From NCBI GenBank assembly GCA_019120075.1, contig DWVT01000163.1, positions 1 through 43,221 of the forward strand: a stretch of DNA of 43,221 nucleotides, in the 5' to 3' direction. Positions 1-7,705 of this stretch are shown here, piece after piece. Source of the DNA: Candidatus Mediterraneibacter excrementigallinarum. GTDB taxonomy: Bacteria > Bacillota > Clostridia > Lachnospirales > Lachnospiraceae. Within the stretch, counting starts at the first letter, position 1, and every line of letters starts with the position of its first letter. Made by a program: the position numbers and the translations under genes. The notes under the pieces were generated by a model that saw nothing but the letters and a program-made list of their open reading frames with translations, did not search any database and was not told the origin of the DNA.

Positions 1-42
1 AAGATCGTTCTCTGCGATATCCAAATAAGAATTTCTGATCAT
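1..42 (-). CDS. Partial HEPN-type protein (N-terminus only)
   Basis: Only the first 14 codons are inside the window, reading MIRNSYLDIAENDL. The ATG overlaps the stop codon of the MNT gene (ATGA), so the two are translationally coupled, and an AGGTGGAGG ribosome site lies in the end of the MNT frame. An opening helix of the form 'A-x-x-DL', directly after an MNT nucleotidyltransferase, is what HEPN-domain proteins (HepT toxins and relatives) usually show. The family is inferred from context and this short stretch; the RNase motif of HEPN proteins (R-x4-6-H) would lie outside the window. Confidence 0.45.
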   Translation of the reverse strand, partial: MIRNSYLDIAENDL

Positions 43-413
43 TCCTCCACCTCCAGTATCAGTTTTTTATCACGTTCCAGCTCTCTGTCGAAAACGGAGG
101 ATTCTCCGCACGTCTCCTCATTTCTGTACACCACATCTGTTCTCACGCCATCTCTTGGTTCATCCAGTGTCCATCGGATATCCGCTGCAAGAGTGCGGTC
201 CTGCATTTTTTTCTCTGTAACGATCAGAAGATCGATATCGCTGGTACTGCGCACTTTCCCGCGGGCGCAGCTCCCGAAAAGATATACCTTTTTTAGCCCG
301 GGAATCTTTTTCTTCAAAATGCAGTTCAGGTCAGATTCTATCTTCTGCACAAACCGCTCAGGCAGAGCAGCATATTTATCGCGATAAATCTTTACATTCT
401 CCACCGTTTTCAT
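39..413 (-). CDS. MNT-type nucleotidyltransferase (MntA-like)
   Basis: This is a 124-aa minimal nucleotidyltransferase. The signature GSCARG...STSDIDLLIV gives the G-S-x9-D-x-D catalytic motif of the Pol-beta superfamily, with a further Asp (TDVVY) near residue 94. In HEPN/MNT toxin-antitoxin pairs the MNT protein neutralises the HEPN RNase by adding AMP to it. Here MNT precedes the partial HEPN gene, with a 4-base overlap. A GGAAAGGAAG ribosome site precedes the ATG at 413. Seen: the motif and the coupling. Inferred: an antitoxin role. The gene could also be a stand-alone resistance-type nucleotidyltransferase. Confidence 0.75.
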   Translation of the reverse strand: MKTVENVKIYRDKYAALPERFVQKIESDLNCILKKKIPGLKKVYLFGSCARGKVRSTSDIDLLIVTEKKMQDRTLAADIRWTLDEPRDGVRTDVVYRNEETCGESSVFDRELERDKKLILEVEE

Positions 414-491
414 CCGCGCTCTTCCTTTCCTGACCAGATTTTACACTGAATATACTATAACACAAGGAAAATGGAGCCTCAATATTTATCT

Positions 492-1283
492 TTACAAATC
501 TCCTTTGTTCTCTTCGTACACATTAGGCAGTATTGCCGCAAGATTGGAGAACTCTTTGATATTATGTGCAAACAGTCCCTTCGGCGCAAACTCCGGGATG
601 CTCACGCCATCCGGAAGTGTCTTTACGATCTTGCCATCCACCACGCCGAATCCGATCCAGAATCTGGAACAGAACATCACACCGTCCTTGTATGGATACC
701 ATTTGTGGGTCATTGCAGCCGCACAGGAACTCTCTCCGATCGCGCAGACCATAGACTGACATTTTTCACTTCCTATAATGGAGGGATCGTATCCGAAATC
801 CGAAGGCTTCTTAAAGCACAGCTTCAGAAACTCCGGTCCCGGTCCTACATCTTCCATGATATAGTGGTTCACACCCCACGTTTTCTGGTTCATCGGAACA
901 GCAGGATCACACACATAGTCCACTCTGTCCGCCCTCGCGAAATAGTGATCCTCTGGATCCCAGATCTTATATCTCAGATCCGAACCCACGCTGTGCCACG
1001 GGAACCACCAGTCCAGCATCTCTGCGGTCACACCCGGCATATAGGTGGTGTTGCACACGAATCCGGTCCCGTCGTCCATGATCCCGTATCCCACCTGGCA
1101 GTAATCGTCGTCCTTTCCTGCAAGGAAAAGATCCTTCCGGTCAAAGGGGACCGCTTTTTTCTCCTTCTGGGATCCCGCTTCCAGCACAGCCAGTTTTTCC
1201 TCCGGAACAGGAGCCAGATCCTGCTCAAAATATTTATAATAGGGAAGCTGTTTTTCTTCCCGGCTCACTCCTACTTTTTTCAT
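492..1283 (-). CDS. phy: Phloretin hydrolase (DAPG hydrolase family)
   Basis: This 263-aa protein belongs to the PhlG/Phy family, which hydrolyses a C-C bond next to a phloroglucinol ring, for example phloretin to phloroglucinol plus 3-(4-hydroxyphenyl)propionate. The family signature is present around residues 90-113 (LDWWFPWHS, RYKIWDPEDHY). Candidate zinc ligands are H113, E144, H240 and E244. Their spacing (31 residues, then an H-x3-E pair) equals that of H129/E160/H270/E274 in the characterised Pseudomonas PhlG. There is no signal peptide. It is the last gene of the reductase operon, 67 bases after the DUF1097 gene, with an AAAGGGAGAGG ribosome site. Eubacterium ramulus uses such an enzyme in flavonoid breakdown. 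The exact acyl-phloroglucinol substrate is not shown by the sequence. Confidence 0.85.
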   Translation of the reverse strand: MKKVGVSREEKQLPYYKYFEQDLAPVPEEKLAVLEAGSQKEKKAVPFDRKDLFLAGKDDDYCQVGYGIMDDGTGFVCNTTYMPGVTAEMLDWWFPWHSVGSDLRYKIWDPEDHYFARADRVDYVCDPAVPMNQKTWGVNHYIMEDVGPGPEFLKLCFKKPSDFGYDPSIIGSEKCQSMVCAIGESSCAAAMTHKWYPYKDGVMFCSRFWIGFGVVDGKIVKTLPDGVSIPEFAPKGLFAHNIKEFSNLAAILPNVYEENKGDL

Positions 1284-1308
1284 GCCTTAACCTCTCCCTT
1301 TCCGCCCC

Positions 1309-1343
1309 GCCACAGAGACTGTCTTTACCTGTTTCTCTGCGGC
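1309..1343 (-). other. Intergenic hairpin between DUF1097 gene and phy
   Basis: Arms at 1309-1318 and 1334-1343 pair over ten positions with one mismatch (GCCACAGAGA against TCTCTGCGGC). No U-run follows on the minus strand, so this is more likely an RNA-processing or stability element than a terminator. Confidence 0.35.
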
Positions 1344-1350
1344 ACGGCTT

Positions 1351-1851
1351 TTATTTTCCTATCAGTTTCATCATCCACTTCTGCACTCTGTCAAGAAGCA
1401 GTCCCACATACCAGACTCCCGCCAGCATTGCAGCACCGATCTGGACCGGATATCCTTTCATCCCGTCCATCCCCAGCGGCGACATGATCGTAAGCCCGAT
1501 GGCCCATCCGCACAGCCAGGAAGGACAGAAGATCCATTTTGGCGCAAGTCCGGAGATCAGGACGGCCAGACCGCCCATGACGAACAGGGTGACAAACAGT
1601 TCCAGATCCGGATTCCAGTTCATCAGATCCATGACTTGGAGGGCTGCCCACGCCCAGAAATCTCCCAACAGAAAGCCGATAGAGATCTTCAGGGCGTCGG
1701 AAGACCTGTTTCCGTTCGCCACATAGACCCCGGCACAGATCAGCGCCACCGCTCCTGTGGACACTCCGATATGAGGCGCCAGCACCGCCCAGATAGGCGG
1801 CATCAGTGCAATGCAGAATGCCAGAGTCAGATTATCCCATTTCTCAGACAT
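1351..1851 (-). CDS. DUF1097 family membrane protein
   Basis: This is a 166-aa, strongly hydrophobic protein with about five membrane segments (near residues 10-28, 30-48, 55-75, 84-103 and 105-152) and a basic C-terminus. Composition and length match the DUF1097 family of inner-membrane proteins, whose function is unknown. It lies 21 bases after the flavoprotein reductase gene and before phloretin hydrolase, with an AGGGGGAGA ribosome site, so it is co-transcribed with aglycone metabolism. Inference: it could help move a phenolic substrate or product across the membrane, but nothing in the sequence proves transport. Confidence 0.65.
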   Translation of the reverse strand: MSEKWDNLTLAFCIALMPPIWAVLAPHIGVSTGAVALICAGVYVANGNRSSDALKISIGFLLGDFWAWAALQVMDLMNWNPDLELFVTLFVMGGLAVLISGLAPKWIFCPSWLCGWAIGLTIMSPLGMDGMKGYPVQIGAAMLAGVWYVGLLLDRVQKWMMKLIGK

Positions 1852-1872
1852 AGTATCTCCCCCTGCACTTCA

Positions 1873-4626
1873 TCATTCTTCACAGTCGCGGATGTACTCT
1901 GCCACACTCTCCCCGGCCATACGTCCGGAGTTGATGGCAAATCCCATCGTGTTTCCGGGAAGCGTAAAGTTGTAACTGTCTCCGTAGATCGTATTTGCGT
2001 CAGACCCTGCGCTGTAAAGACCCTCGATGGGCATCTGATTGTTGTCCAGAACTTCACAGTATTTGTTGATCCTGACGCCTCCCACGGTTCCGTATGCTGC
2101 CAGATAGTATTTTCCTACCAGATATTTTCCCTTTCCCGTGATCGGATGCAGGTATTTCTGCGGTTTGTGGAACTTGGTGTCCACGCCGGTCTCACACATC
2201 TCATTGTACTCGTCGATGGTATCCTGCAGTTTTTCCGCATCGATGCCAAGCTTCTCGGCCAGTTCTTCCACAGTCACAGCCTCGATGTATCCCTCATATC
2301 CCTGCTCCACAGCCTGTGCAGCCTGGCCGTCAAAGGCAATGAACGCCTCTGCCGGATGTACGATATCCACGATATCCGGTCCGTTCTTCTTATACTCTTT
2401 CAGAATGCTCTCATCCATGATGCAGTACCCATAGTTGCCGGGCTGAAGATGAAGTGCATTTCCGGCATAGGTTGTATTTCCCATATCGCCCTCGTTCATG
2501 AAACGGTCTCCAAGCTGGTTGATGAGCAGGTTCGGCTGGCGGAGCACTGCGTCAAGAAGGAACCAGTTCAGGTTGTCCGGGATCTGATAGATTGCCTCAA
2601 TGTTGGCGCCGAATTTTTCAGCCCCTATTTCCCACATCATACGCAGTCCGTCTCCGGTAATACCCGGGATCTGGAACGGGAAGAAGTCTTCTCCAAGGTT
2701 CAGACCGAACTCTTCTTTGAGCATTTCCTTGTTGTTTCCGAATCCTCCGGTTGCCACGACCACAGCTTTTCCTCTTACTTCGATGCCATTTCCGTCTTTA
2801 TCTACTGCCTTTGCGCCGCATACCTTTCCGTTCTCTGTGATCAGTGATACCGCCGGCGTCTCAAGAAGGATCTCTGTTCCAAGTTCTTTCGCGCGCTCTG
2901 TCATCTTCCGGATCATCGGACCTGCCGCACGGGGTCCGATCACACCGTTCTCCGGTTTGACGATATGCCATGTCGCCTCGGACTCTTTAAAGTAGCGGAA
3001 TGCTCCCGCGAACTCCACGCCCATCTCCTGAAGCCATTCAATCGTATCCGCGCTCTTATTAAAGTAAGTCTGCACAAGATCCTCATCCACACGGTAGTGA
3101 GTATACTGCATATGCATATCCAGCGCTTCCTGTACGCTGATGTTATTGAAGTTTGCCTTCTGGATCTTTGTGTCAATTCCCAACGGTCCCATTCCCATAT
3201 TGGCTGCCCCTCCTGTGGTTGACGATTTCTCAAGAATAATGGATTTCAGTCCGTTTTCACCTGCTGTGATGGCAGCCGCAAGCCCTGCGGGACCTCCTGC
3301 CACGATGACAACATCTGTCTCTAATGTCTTCATGATCTTAACCTCCGCTCTTTTTTCGGTCTGAGCCGTTTTTTCCTCTTTTTTCACCGGAGCACTCTGA
3401 GTTCCTGCCCCGATGGATGCATAGGCACGTTTCCTTCTGGTGCTGTGCACTTTCTTCTCTTTCTCTGCTCCCGTTCCCATTGCGGCAGCTGCACCCTTAA
3501 GCCTTGCTCTCTTGGCCGGCAGCTTGGGCATACGCCCGGATACCTTCTTCACGGCGCCCTGGGCGCAAACATCCAGACATTTTCCGCATCGTGTACAGTC
3601 AAACTCATCGATCCTGGACACATACCCGTCTTTTCCTTCTATGCAGTGCTCCGGACAGACGTCCACACATGCCCCGCTTCCAACACAGAATTTGGGGTCG
3701 ATGTAGAAGTTTGTGAGCGCCAGACATACCTCTGCGGGACACTCCTTTCTGCGGATATGCGCCTCCGTCTCACTTCCAAATGCCTGGAGGAGAGATACTG
3801 CCGGAAATCCTGCCCTGTCGCCCAGGCTGCAGTTGCAGGATATCTCCATCGCTTTTCCGATCTCATCTGCCAGAGCAAGGTCCTCCAGACTTCCACGGCC
3901 AGAAGTTACTTCATCCAGGATCCGGGAGATCTGGTACAGTCCCTCCCGGCAGAAGGTGCATTTTCCACAGCTCTTTTTCCGAAGAGCCAGCACTTCCTTC
4001 TTCGCCAGATCCACAGCACAGTCTGTATCCTTTATCGTGCGTATGTACCCGCCCCAGGTCTTGAGAGTTCCCGCTTTCAGATCTTTCACTTCCTCAGGAG
4101 TATAAAATCTGTGTCCGGCAATGATTCCCCGGAACTCTTCCCCTCCAAGCAGATCTGCCACCGGCGTCTCCGGGTCAGCCTCCACGGGAACCTGATCGTT
4201 GACTGCAATGAATACTCCCGTTTCTGCCCCGGTCAGCCTGTCGGCAAGCGCCGCTGCTTCCTCAAAAGTCATCATAAGGTCTTTTTTGTGAGCGGTCTTA
4301 TCTACCATCTCTTTCTTCTCAATCGTCAGATCCAGCCCTGCGGTTCCGGCCGCCGCTATGTACTCCTGCTCATTGATCCCGCAGGCTGTAACGATCACAG
4401 CTCCGCAGGCTCCGGTCAGTTTTACCGCCGCCGCCAGTCCCGCAACGATCCCCGCCGGATTGGAGTGAAGCAGCATATTCATCTTTCCCTCTGTGTCCGC
4501 ATTGTACAGCGCTGCCAGCACTCTGCCCTCTGTCTCCGGCAGAGTTCCGGCCTTTTCTTCTATCGCTGACCGGTCAAGTCCTGCCACCCTGGCCAGAGCG
4601 TCTGTATTGTTTGTTAAAAGACTCAT
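1873..4626 (-). CDS. Fused NuoF-like / ferredoxin / FAD reductase, 917 aa
   Basis: Domains in order: a divergent NuoF-like N-terminus (residues 1-215) with an SLBB-like stretch near 155-185; a NuoF-type 4Fe-4S domain (C220, C223, C226, C264/C266); a two-cluster ferredoxin domain (C314...C324 and C344, C347, C350, C354); a Lys/Ala-rich linker (365-430); and a fumarate-reductase-type FAD_binding_2 domain (432-917). The first ferredoxin cluster has Ser317 where the second Cys belongs. The ATG at 4626 is chosen because it overlaps the upstream stop (ATGA) and follows GGAGGTGG; an in-frame ATG at 4659 lies inside the upstream gene. Inferred role: electrons from the 704-aa partner pass through Fe-S centres to FAD, which reduces an activated C=C bond, perhaps of a flavonoid or phenylpropanoid. 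The substrate is unproven. Confidence 0.8.
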   Translation of the reverse strand: MSLLTNNTDALARVAGLDRSAIEEKAGTLPETEGRVLAALYNADTEGKMNMLLHSNPAGIVAGLAAAVKLTGACGAVIVTACGINEQEYIAAAGTAGLDLTIEKKEMVDKTAHKKDLMMTFEEAAALADRLTGAETGVFIAVNDQVPVEADPETPVADLLGGEEFRGIIAGHRFYTPEEVKDLKAGTLKTWGGYIRTIKDTDCAVDLAKKEVLALRKKSCGKCTFCREGLYQISRILDEVTSGRGSLEDLALADEIGKAMEISCNCSLGDRAGFPAVSLLQAFGSETEAHIRRKECPAEVCLALTNFYIDPKFCVGSGACVDVCPEHCIEGKDGYVSRIDEFDCTRCGKCLDVCAQGAVKKVSGRMPKLPAKRARLKGAAAAMGTGAEKEKKVHSTRRKRAYASIGAGTQSAPVKKEEKTAQTEKRAEVKIMKTLETDVVIVAGGPAGLAAAITAGENGLKSIILEKSSTTGGAANMGMGPLGIDTKIQKANFNNISVQEALDMHMQYTHYRVDEDLVQTYFNKSADTIEWLQEMGVEFAGAFRYFKESEATWHIVKPENGVIGPRAAGPMIRKMTERAKELGTEILLETPAVSLITENGKVCGAKAVDKDGNGIEVRGKAVVVATGGFGNNKEMLKEEFGLNLGEDFFPFQIPGITGDGLRMMWEIGAEKFGANIEAIYQIPDNLNWFLLDAVLRQPNLLINQLGDRFMNEGDMGNTTYAGNALHLQPGNYGYCIMDESILKEYKKNGPDIVDIVHPAEAFIAFDGQAAQAVEQGYEGYIEAVTVEELAEKLGIDAEKLQDTIDEYNEMCETGVDTKFHKPQKYLHPITGKGKYLVGKYYLAAYGTVGGVRINKYCEVLDNNQMPIEGLYSAGSDANTIYGDSYNFTLPGNTMGFAINSGRMAGESVAEYIRDCEE

Positions 4627-6737
4627 TCTGCCACCTCCTGATCTGTATAATCGCTCCATAGTCTGTGCCCTGTAATGTTGAATCTCAGATCACACTGCAG
4701 ACATCTTCCTGCCTCACCGCAGATCTCAGCATCACAGATTCCGCTGCTGATCGGATCAAAGTTGTCTCTTCTTTCTTCCACAGGCACGAACTGTTCCTTT
4801 GCTCTCTCAAGATATCCGAATCCCTCGATTTTACCAATCCACGGATTCTTCTCCTGTACCGGTGCAAGTACCTCGGAAATATCTCCGTCTCCGCCAAGGT
4901 ACCGGTCAATCTCAGAGGCGGCCTCTCTTCCGGATGCCACGCCCTGTATCACGGTCTTTGTGCCATACACAGCGTCGCCGCAGGCAAAAATTCCGTCCAC
5001 GCTCGTGGCAAGGCTTTCATCCTTCACAGCTATGGAATTGCCTCTTCCCAGTTCCAGCCCCGCGTCTGCTGTGATCTGCGCTCTCTGGCCTACCGCAAAG
5101 ATCACCGTGTCTCCTTCGATCACATGGTTGGAGCCCTCTTCCTTTTCGATGACAGCTCTTCTGTTCTCGTCGAAGGTAAAGCTCTTGACATTGCAGAACT
5201 CCACTCCTGTCACATGGTCCGTGCCGCAGATACGCTCGAAGGTATGTGCCGGGTGAACATGGATCCCTTCCTCCTGAGCCTGCTCAATCTCCTCGTCGTC
5301 CGCCAGCATGTTCTCCCTTGCCTCAAGGCAGGCAAGATGGATCTCCTCTGCGCCCAGTCGGACTGCGGTTCTCGCACAGTCAAAAGCAACGTTTCCGCCG
5401 CCGAGGACGATCACCCGTTTGCCCATCCCTGTCCTTTTTCCCATTGCCGCGTTCTGAAGAAAATCTGCGTTGAGAAGAACCCCGGGAAGGTCATTCCCTT
5501 CCATGGGAAGACGGACTCCCATATGAGTTCCGATGGCCATCAACACTGCGTCATACTCCTTCAGAAGAGCTTTCGGATCCTCAACCCGGCAGTCCGTCTC
5601 CACTTTCACTCCTGCGTCCTGAAGATATCCCGCCTCTCTGTCCACAACCTCTCTGGGCAGACGGTAAGAGGGGATTCCGTACTGCATCTGACCTCCCAGC
5701 TTCGGCATCGCCTCTTTGAGCACTGTCTTATGTCCCTGTTTCGCCAGATAGTACGCCGCTGTCATTCCGGCCGGACCTCCGCCGACGACACAGACTTTCT
5801 TTCCGGTGGAAGGAAGATGCTTGCTGTTCTTTTTCCACATCTCGTTATTTGCGTGTTCCGCCGCGTATCTCTTGATATTCCGGATGGAGACAGCCTCATT
5901 TACCTCGCCGCGCCTGCAGTTTCCCTCACAGGCATGGGCGCAGATATGTCCGAGACATTCCGGGAACGGGATCTTCTCATGGATAACAGCCGTCGCCTCC
6001 TCCATTTTCCCTTCTTTCACAAAACGGACATATCTGGGGACATCTGCATGAGCCGGGCATGCTGCCTGGCAGGGAATCAGAGTATCCTTTTTCTCTACCG
6101 CGGTATAGTTCATCACATCCCGGATCGTCCCGGTCGGACATACCTCGGCGCATGCGCCGCAGAAACGGCAGTCCGAATCTTTCAGGAGCCGGTCGTGAAG
6201 AGTTCCCACATAAGTCTCCATATCTTTCTTGTTGTAGTGAAGCACACCTACACCTCTCAGGTCATTGCAGGCACGCACGCAGCGCCCGCAGAGAACGCAT
6301 CGGTTCATATCATGAATGATCAGAGGGTTCCTGTCATCCATTTTGATTCCCTTGACCCTCGTATTCATTCTCGTCGCTGACACACCCATATACTGGATCA
6401 GGGTCTGCATCTCGCACTGCCCGTATTTCGGACAGGTGGAGCAGTCCTCCGGATGGGCCGCAAGGATCAGCTCCATAGACAGTTTTCGCAGATGGCTGAT
6501 CTGCTCGCTGTCTGTACGGATCTTCATTCCTTCTTCCGCCTCCAGCCTGCAGGAGGGACAGACCCCTTCACGTCCCTCCACTTCCACAATACACAGACGG
6601 CAGGATCCGATATCCGGCAGATCCGGATGATGACATAAGTGCGGGATATATATCCCGTTTGTCAGAGCTGCTTCCAGTACATTGGCGCCCTGCTCTGTCC
6701 GGATTTCTTTCCCGTCGATCTGAATCGTAACTTCCAT
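4623..6737 (-). CDS. NuoG-like Fe-S / GltD-like NAD(P)H oxidoreductase subunit, 704 aa
   Basis: The N-terminus is a plant-type 2Fe-2S domain as in NuoG and Fe-hydrogenases (HLCHHPDLPDIGSCRLC), followed by the NuoG His-Cys cluster (HPEDCSTCPKYGQC) and two 4Fe-4S motifs (CVLCGRCVRAC and CRFCGACAEVCP). From about residue 220 it becomes GltD-like, with the Cys-rich entry segment (CQAACPAHADVPRY), an FAD motif (VVGGGPAGMTAA) and a pyridine-nucleotide motif (VLGGGNVAFDCA). It ends in the RCLQCDLRF motif usual for this class. It is the promoter-proximal gene of the operon and overlaps the 917-aa reductase by 4 bases. It is soluble, with no membrane segment. Likely job: take electrons from NAD(P)H and pass them to the partner. 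Electron bifurcation is possible but not shown. Confidence 0.85.
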   Translation of the reverse strand: MEVTIQIDGKEIRTEQGANVLEAALTNGIYIPHLCHHPDLPDIGSCRLCIVEVEGREGVCPSCRLEAEEGMKIRTDSEQISHLRKLSMELILAAHPEDCSTCPKYGQCEMQTLIQYMGVSATRMNTRVKGIKMDDRNPLIIHDMNRCVLCGRCVRACNDLRGVGVLHYNKKDMETYVGTLHDRLLKDSDCRFCGACAEVCPTGTIRDVMNYTAVEKKDTLIPCQAACPAHADVPRYVRFVKEGKMEEATAVIHEKIPFPECLGHICAHACEGNCRRGEVNEAVSIRNIKRYAAEHANNEMWKKNSKHLPSTGKKVCVVGGGPAGMTAAYYLAKQGHKTVLKEAMPKLGGQMQYGIPSYRLPREVVDREAGYLQDAGVKVETDCRVEDPKALLKEYDAVLMAIGTHMGVRLPMEGNDLPGVLLNADFLQNAAMGKRTGMGKRVIVLGGGNVAFDCARTAVRLGAEEIHLACLEARENMLADDEEIEQAQEEGIHVHPAHTFERICGTDHVTGVEFCNVKSFTFDENRRAVIEKEEGSNHVIEGDTVIFAVGQRAQITADAGLELGRGNSIAVKDESLATSVDGIFACGDAVYGTKTVIQGVASGREAASEIDRYLGGDGDISEVLAPVQEKNPWIGKIEGFGYLERAKEQFVPVEERRDNFDPISSGICDAEICGEAGRCLQCDLRFNITGHRLWSDYTDQEVAE

Positions 6738-6887
6738 AAATCCTTTTCCTCCTTTTTGTTTACTGATTCCTTCGGAATATGATAAAATAGTTTTAATAAT
6801 TACAGAAAAATCCCGGGAGATCTTCTTTGATATAATTTTAACAACCCAAAGATTTCACGCCTATCATTAAGTTGATTTTTTTTGTCG

Positions 6888-6922
6888 GTTAAGCAACGTT
6901 TCATGCCGTTATGTTGTTTAAC
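6888..6922. promoter_or_regulatory. Candidate TetR operator
   Basis: GTTAAGCAAC (6888-6897) is repeated in inverted form as GTTGTTTAAC (6913-6922) with one mismatch and a 15-base spacer. It sits in the 277-base divergent region between the reductase operon and the TetR gene, where a TetR-type repressor would act on both. The region also holds a TATAAT at 6831-6836 with no convincing -35 box. Confidence 0.4.
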
Positions 6923-7014
6923 TCATTTTTATGGCAGATCACAATCTTAATGGCGTCGGCAGGATATTTTCACACTGATCCTCCCGGGGAAATTATCCAG
7001 AAAGGGATCACATC

Positions 7015-7644
7015 ATGGCAAAAACTGACTTGAGAATCATCAAAACACTGAAACAGATCGACTGTGCTCTCCTGGACAGCCTGAAGGTCTGCCCCTTTCA
7101 CAAGATCACCGTGGAAATGCTGTGTAAAAACGCACTCATCAACCGGTCTACTTTCTACAAATATTACCTGGACAAGTATGATCTTCTGGAAAAATACCTG
7201 AGAAAAACCCTGGATGAATTCCGTGAAAATATCAATGTGGAATTTATCAATGCCGAACCGTCCACGATCCATAATATCAGCTATATCAAAAACTTTGAGG
7301 CGGCCCTGACCTTTATTGCCGAAAAAAAAGAAATCTATGAGATCCTCTGGAGCACCTCCCTGGATCAGCCCGTCTTTAACGAGATGACGCGGATCGTTCA
7401 TGACAATATCCTTGCCACCATGAAACCGGTCGCGGACCGCACTCCCCAGAAAGAGAAATACGCGGATCTGTATGCACACCTCTTCGCATCAAATATGATG
7501 TCCCTTATCCTCTGGTGGTTCAAATACTATGATACTGTGTCAATGAAGGACATTGAGGAGATCATGACAGACAACATGCATCTCGGTCTGTTTAGGACAT
7601 TCAAAATCCAGATGAAGAAAGAACAGCCCCGTACTCCGCGGTAG
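7015..7644 (+). CDS. TetR/AcrR family transcriptional regulator
   Basis: This 209-aa protein has a TetR N-terminal helix-turn-helix at about residues 20-62 (ITVEMLCKNALINRSTFYKY, then YLDKYDLL), with the usual S-T-F-Y-x-Y recognition helix. The all-helical C-terminal part is of the kind common in Firmicutes TetR proteins. The ATG follows AAAGGGA. It is divergent from the reductase/phloretin hydrolase operon, so it most likely represses that operon and itself. A phenolic aglycone or a derivative is the obvious candidate inducer, but this is inference from position. Confidence 0.85.
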   Translation: MAKTDLRIIKTLKQIDCALLDSLKVCPFHKITVEMLCKNALINRSTFYKYYLDKYDLLEKYLRKTLDEFRENINVEFINAEPSTIHNISYIKNFEAALTFIAEKKEIYEILWSTSLDQPVFNEMTRIVHDNILATMKPVADRTPQKEKYADLYAHLFASNMMSLILWWFKYYDTVSMKDIEEIMTDNMHLGLFRTFKIQMKKEQPRTPR

Positions 7645-7669
7645 ACGATCGTCTGCCGCAGAGCTGCGG
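7638..7669 (+). terminator. Possible terminator hairpins after the TetR gene
   Basis: Two overlapping, mutually exclusive hairpins surround the stop codon: GCGGTAGAC/GTCTGCCGC (7638-7659, loop GATC) and CCGCA/TGCGG (7656-7669). The U-run that follows is weak (TCTTATGTTTTC). The core AGACGATCGTCT is a perfect palindrome. Termination between the two convergent genes is plausible. Confidence 0.35.
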
Positions 7670-7705
7670 AGCTGTCTTATGTTTTCATCTTATTATTTTT
7701 GCGAA

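Noticed and set aside
3445-4569. Plus-strand open frame (374 codons) opposite the 917-aa reductase
   Set aside because: Antisense to conserved ferredoxin and NuoF-like motifs; no domain and no ribosome site.
4626-4659. Upstream ATG at 4659 for the 917-aa reductase
   Set aside because: It lies inside the preceding gene; the ATG at 4626 has a strong ribosome site and the ATGA overlap typical of coupled subunits.
4665-6380. Long plus-strand open frame (571 codons) opposite the NuoG/GltD-like gene
   Set aside because: It runs antisense to a gene with intact Fe-S and nucleotide motifs, and its product has no recognisable domain; such long shadows are common opposite GC-rich-codon genes.
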